DNA of 60,000 nucleotides from Gnetum montanum (taxonomy: Eukaryota; Streptophyta; Gnetopsida; Gnetales; Gnetaceae): the NCBI GenBank assembly GCA_015680685.1, contig MNCI01000651.1:606168-666167 (forward strand), given 5' to 3'. The position numbers and the translations under genes are program-made. The notes under the pieces were generated by a model. The model made no database searches, was not told the DNA's origin, and was given only the letters and a program-made list of their open reading frames with translations. Numbering within the stretch: position 1 is the stretch's first letter; every line of letters begins with the position of its first letter. Shown here piece by piece: positions 57,794 through 60,000 of this stretch.

Positions 57794-57845
<52 letters not shown>
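57794..57845. repeat. (CT)n microsatellite
   Basis: About 25 uninterrupted TC/CT units directly downstream of a TATA box. Confidence 0.95.
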
Positions 57846-57847
<2 letters not shown>

Positions 57848-58654
57848 AAAGATAGAGGAAATGTTCCTTTGTTCACCATTTTTTAAATAAAGCTTAACCC
57901 TTTTTAAAGCTTCCTTCTTAACTATACTCTTCTATTATTCTAACCCTTATTTGTTGTTCTTAATTCCATAAATGATCCTATTTCACATTCCTACATTCTC
58001 TTTCTAGTTTTTTCAACATCTTGTATCGTCATCCTCCTGTAATAGTAAGGAAGTTCTTGTGCATTTTGTGAAGCAACAAGATGCAAATAGGATTTTGTAT
58101 AAATGATAATGATGGCTAGCTAACATTCTAGGCATATAAGGACACATCTATAGAATTGAAGAGTTAGAATTAGGATTTCTAGTACAAAGATGGCAAATCT
58201 TGTCATGGAAAATTTAATTTAGAGGATTTTGTCAACCTTATGGTGTGCTACATGGTTGGTCTTACCATGGTAAAGTTAACCTTGGAGTTAACATAATAAT
58301 CTAGTTGCATATTGCCTAGCTTTTCTTATCGTGATAAAGTTGATTTTGAAGTTGATTCATTAATTAAGTGCCATGCAACTCCATATTAAGAAACCTCATG
58401 TGATAGTAAAGGCTAGGACTTAAGATAGCTATAAAGGTTATACTAGCCATAATATAACCTAATAGTTGAACATTCATGAGAATTGGTCTATAGAGATGAC
58501 GATCATAACCTAGAGGCTTTTATGCCTAGTTAAGTTAGTATTGACCTTATAGCTATTCCAACATCTAATGCTAGTAACTCATATGAAATATCACCATTTT
58601 AGGTTGTCAACAATAAGTAGTGATTAGTGCATTAATAGTTTTTACCAAGGTTGT

Positions 58655-58905
58655 TTTCTAAGGAGGCTTTTTCTGAGGCTATGTAGAGGATCTAAGGTTT
58701 TATAAGGGGTTTCCTAAGACTATGCAAAGGATGTGAGACATTGTAAAGGGTATTTTTTGAGGTTTTTTTCTATGGAGGGTTTTTCCAAGGCTGTGCAAAG
58801 AATCTAAGGTGTTATAATGGGTTTGCTAAGGCTATGAAGAGGACTTTTTAAGGCTATGTAGATGATTTGAGGCATTTCAAAGGGTTTTTCTGAGGCTATT
58901 TTTTA
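58655..58905. repeat. Degenerate short tandem repeat
   Basis: At least five imperfect copies of a unit with AAGG(C/G)TATG(T/C)A(G/A)AGGAT(C/G)TAAGG...TTATAA(G/T)GGGTTT, about 40-60 bp each. No frame is maintained. Confidence 0.6.
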
Positions 58906-59282
58906 AGTTGCTTCTTCATTAAAGATTAGCAAAGTGGATTTTGCTACTTAACTTCATTAAAAATATGGCATCAATTACTAAGTCTAAATTGTAGGAAATT
59001 GTCACTCACTAGAAAACCTTACTTGAAGAACAAAAACCTCTAAAATATATTTATTTAGAATCAAGAAATGATCTCTAAATGGATGTAAATAGAAAGAAAA
59101 ATAAAATAAACTAAAATTTCTAGTGAAAGAATAGATAGTAGCAATGGATCAACATAAAAATAACTTTAAAAATATTGTTTGTACCATGAACATCATAGCT
59201 ACAAAGAAAGAGATCATGTTTGGATAACTAGAAGCTATGGTGACTGATGAACCATAGAGTTCAAATATTATGATTACTATTA

Positions 59283-59612
59283 AAAGAGTTCATTTTATTC
59301 CCATCACGCTACTACAGTCAAGTACATGAGTGCTCGAACAAAGAACCTTACACAATTAGACTCCTTCTGTGGGCACTTAGAAAATATTCTAACTTTGAGA
59401 AAAAGAAATGGCAAGAGCTTCGCTACCTTGCTTGAAAACTGAAACTAAAACTATTACTAAAATTGGAGCCTAGGCTTGATATTTATAGATTGGGAAATAT
59501 ACCCACACATTGGATATGCGACGTCGAACCAAGGCTCTAACATTGTGTACTCGACGTCGACTCTAACATTGTGTACTCGACGTCGAAGCAGACTGCAAAC
59601 GGTGGTTCATCA
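59283..59612 (-). repeat. LTR fragment (U3-R), minus orientation
   Basis: It carries the family block AAGAGCTTCGCTACC near 59413, a minus-strand TATA box (reverse of GATATTTATAG, near 59480) and the terminus GGTTCATCA at 59612. U3 holds CGACGTCG palindromes in a 26-bp direct duplication (CTCTAACATTGTG then TACTCGACGTCGA, about 59528-59585), plus one more CGACGTCG at 59519. The U5 part is missing. Confidence 0.6.
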
Positions 59613-60000
59613 ATGACACAATAACAAATGCTACTAGAATTACTTATAGAGCAAAAAGCAATAGGTTAAACTTTGAAATCTAAATTAAAGTAACAAACTA
59701 TATATGATATGATTGCAAATAATAAAATAGTTATTGATGTAATTCCTAAATGTGTTGAATCTTTATGTTATTTAGTGATCGAACAAGAAAAATAAGAGTT
59801 AAAAATATCTAATTTGGTGGGGTATCATAAAGTATTTAAAAAGATAATTTAAAAAAATATTCATGATATCATAGAAAAATAAATGCATCTCTTCATCTCA
59901 CTTGATACAATATTCAATGCTTATTAAATAGGATTCAAAGGTGATAAACTATGTTATATTATTTTGAAATTTACTGATTCAACTACTCAAGAAAAAGTTT
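59613..60000. other. AT-rich DNA at the window edge
   Basis: A plus-strand frame reads DMIANNKIVIDVIPKCVES and similar before stops, possibly a coding relic, but it is too short and too degraded to name. Confidence 0.35.

Larger units (their letters stand above)
57296..58018 (+). repeat. Possible copia-type LTR
   Basis: It starts TGTTGGAGCC and ends TTTTTTCAACA, the usual TGTTG...CAACA ends of copia LTRs. It has a TATA box (CTATAAATAC) near 57747 followed by a CT-rich leader. The flanking pentamers (GGAGG, TCTTG) do not match, so a target duplication is not supported and the right end is uncertain. Confidence 0.4.

Noticed and set aside
57296-58018. Target-site duplication for the possible copia LTR
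   Set aside because: Flanking pentamers GGAGG and TCTTG do not match.
1-60000. CRISPR array, rRNA or tRNA genes, bacterial operons
   Set aside because: No spaced identical short repeats, no rRNA-like stretches and no tRNA cloverleaf were seen; the tRNA-like words at 38955 and 54021 are retrotransposon primer sites.

Overview
The window is nuclear DNA from a land plant with a large, repeat-filled genome, most likely a gymnosperm and probably a conifer. The evidence is one spliced plant R2R3-MYB gene in more than 50 kb of old, broken, nested transposable elements, plus a Penelope-like retroelement with a GIY-YIG domain. From memory, that element class is reported in conifers ('Dryads') and is not usual in flowering plants. 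No bacterial-style operon, CRISPR array, rRNA or tRNA gene was seen. The species assignment is inference.

Layout. 1.5-2.0 kb: a long foldback (hairpin) repeat. 2.0-8.4 kb: a decayed minus-strand Helitron (HUH Rep plus PIF1-like helicase, with clear spliceosomal introns) whose 3' end is present as three tandem ~413-bp copies. 8.7-9.1 kb: a GC-rich ~113-bp tandem repeat. 9.8-11.8 kb: a minus-strand Penelope-like element, RT followed by GIY-YIG. 12-15.4 kb: LTR remnants in both orientations. 17.2-23 kb: the only probable host gene, a MYB103/MYB26-like R2R3-MYB on the minus strand (three exons, 18189-20787) in a GC-richer, low-repeat island. As printed it carries a one-base frameshift in exon 1. 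26.8-39.9 kb: a complete 13-kb minus-strand Ty3/gypsy element with two LTRs, a CCATC target duplication, an Asp-tRNA-type primer site, gag, pol and a large accessory ORF beside the 3' LTR. It sits inside the integrase of an older gypsy element (26.6-26.8 and 39.9-41.1 kb). 42.3-50.0 kb: a related plus-strand element with gag, a 950-bp assembly gap, the same accessory ORF in better condition and a 3' LTR. 50-60 kb: stop-riddled relics (an unidentified Gln-rich coding relic, a gypsy gag with Met-tRNA-type primer site, a LINE 3' end, LTR fragments) and simple repeats.

The most interesting pattern joins the two large gypsy elements. Each has an extra ORF of about 900 codons between pol and the 3' LTR. 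Each has, upstream of that ORF, a TATA box next to palindromes of the same type as those in its own LTR U3, and the palindrome sequence differs between the two elements (GATATC/GCG type in one, GATGGGG/CCCATC type in the other). This suggests a second, U3-like internal promoter driving the accessory gene and, speculatively, recognition of the palindromes by an element-encoded factor.

Most transposon reading frames are broken by stops explicable as C-to-T changes in CAG, CAA or CGA codons, as expected for old methylated copies. Coordinates of degenerate elements are approximate unless a boundary motif is named.
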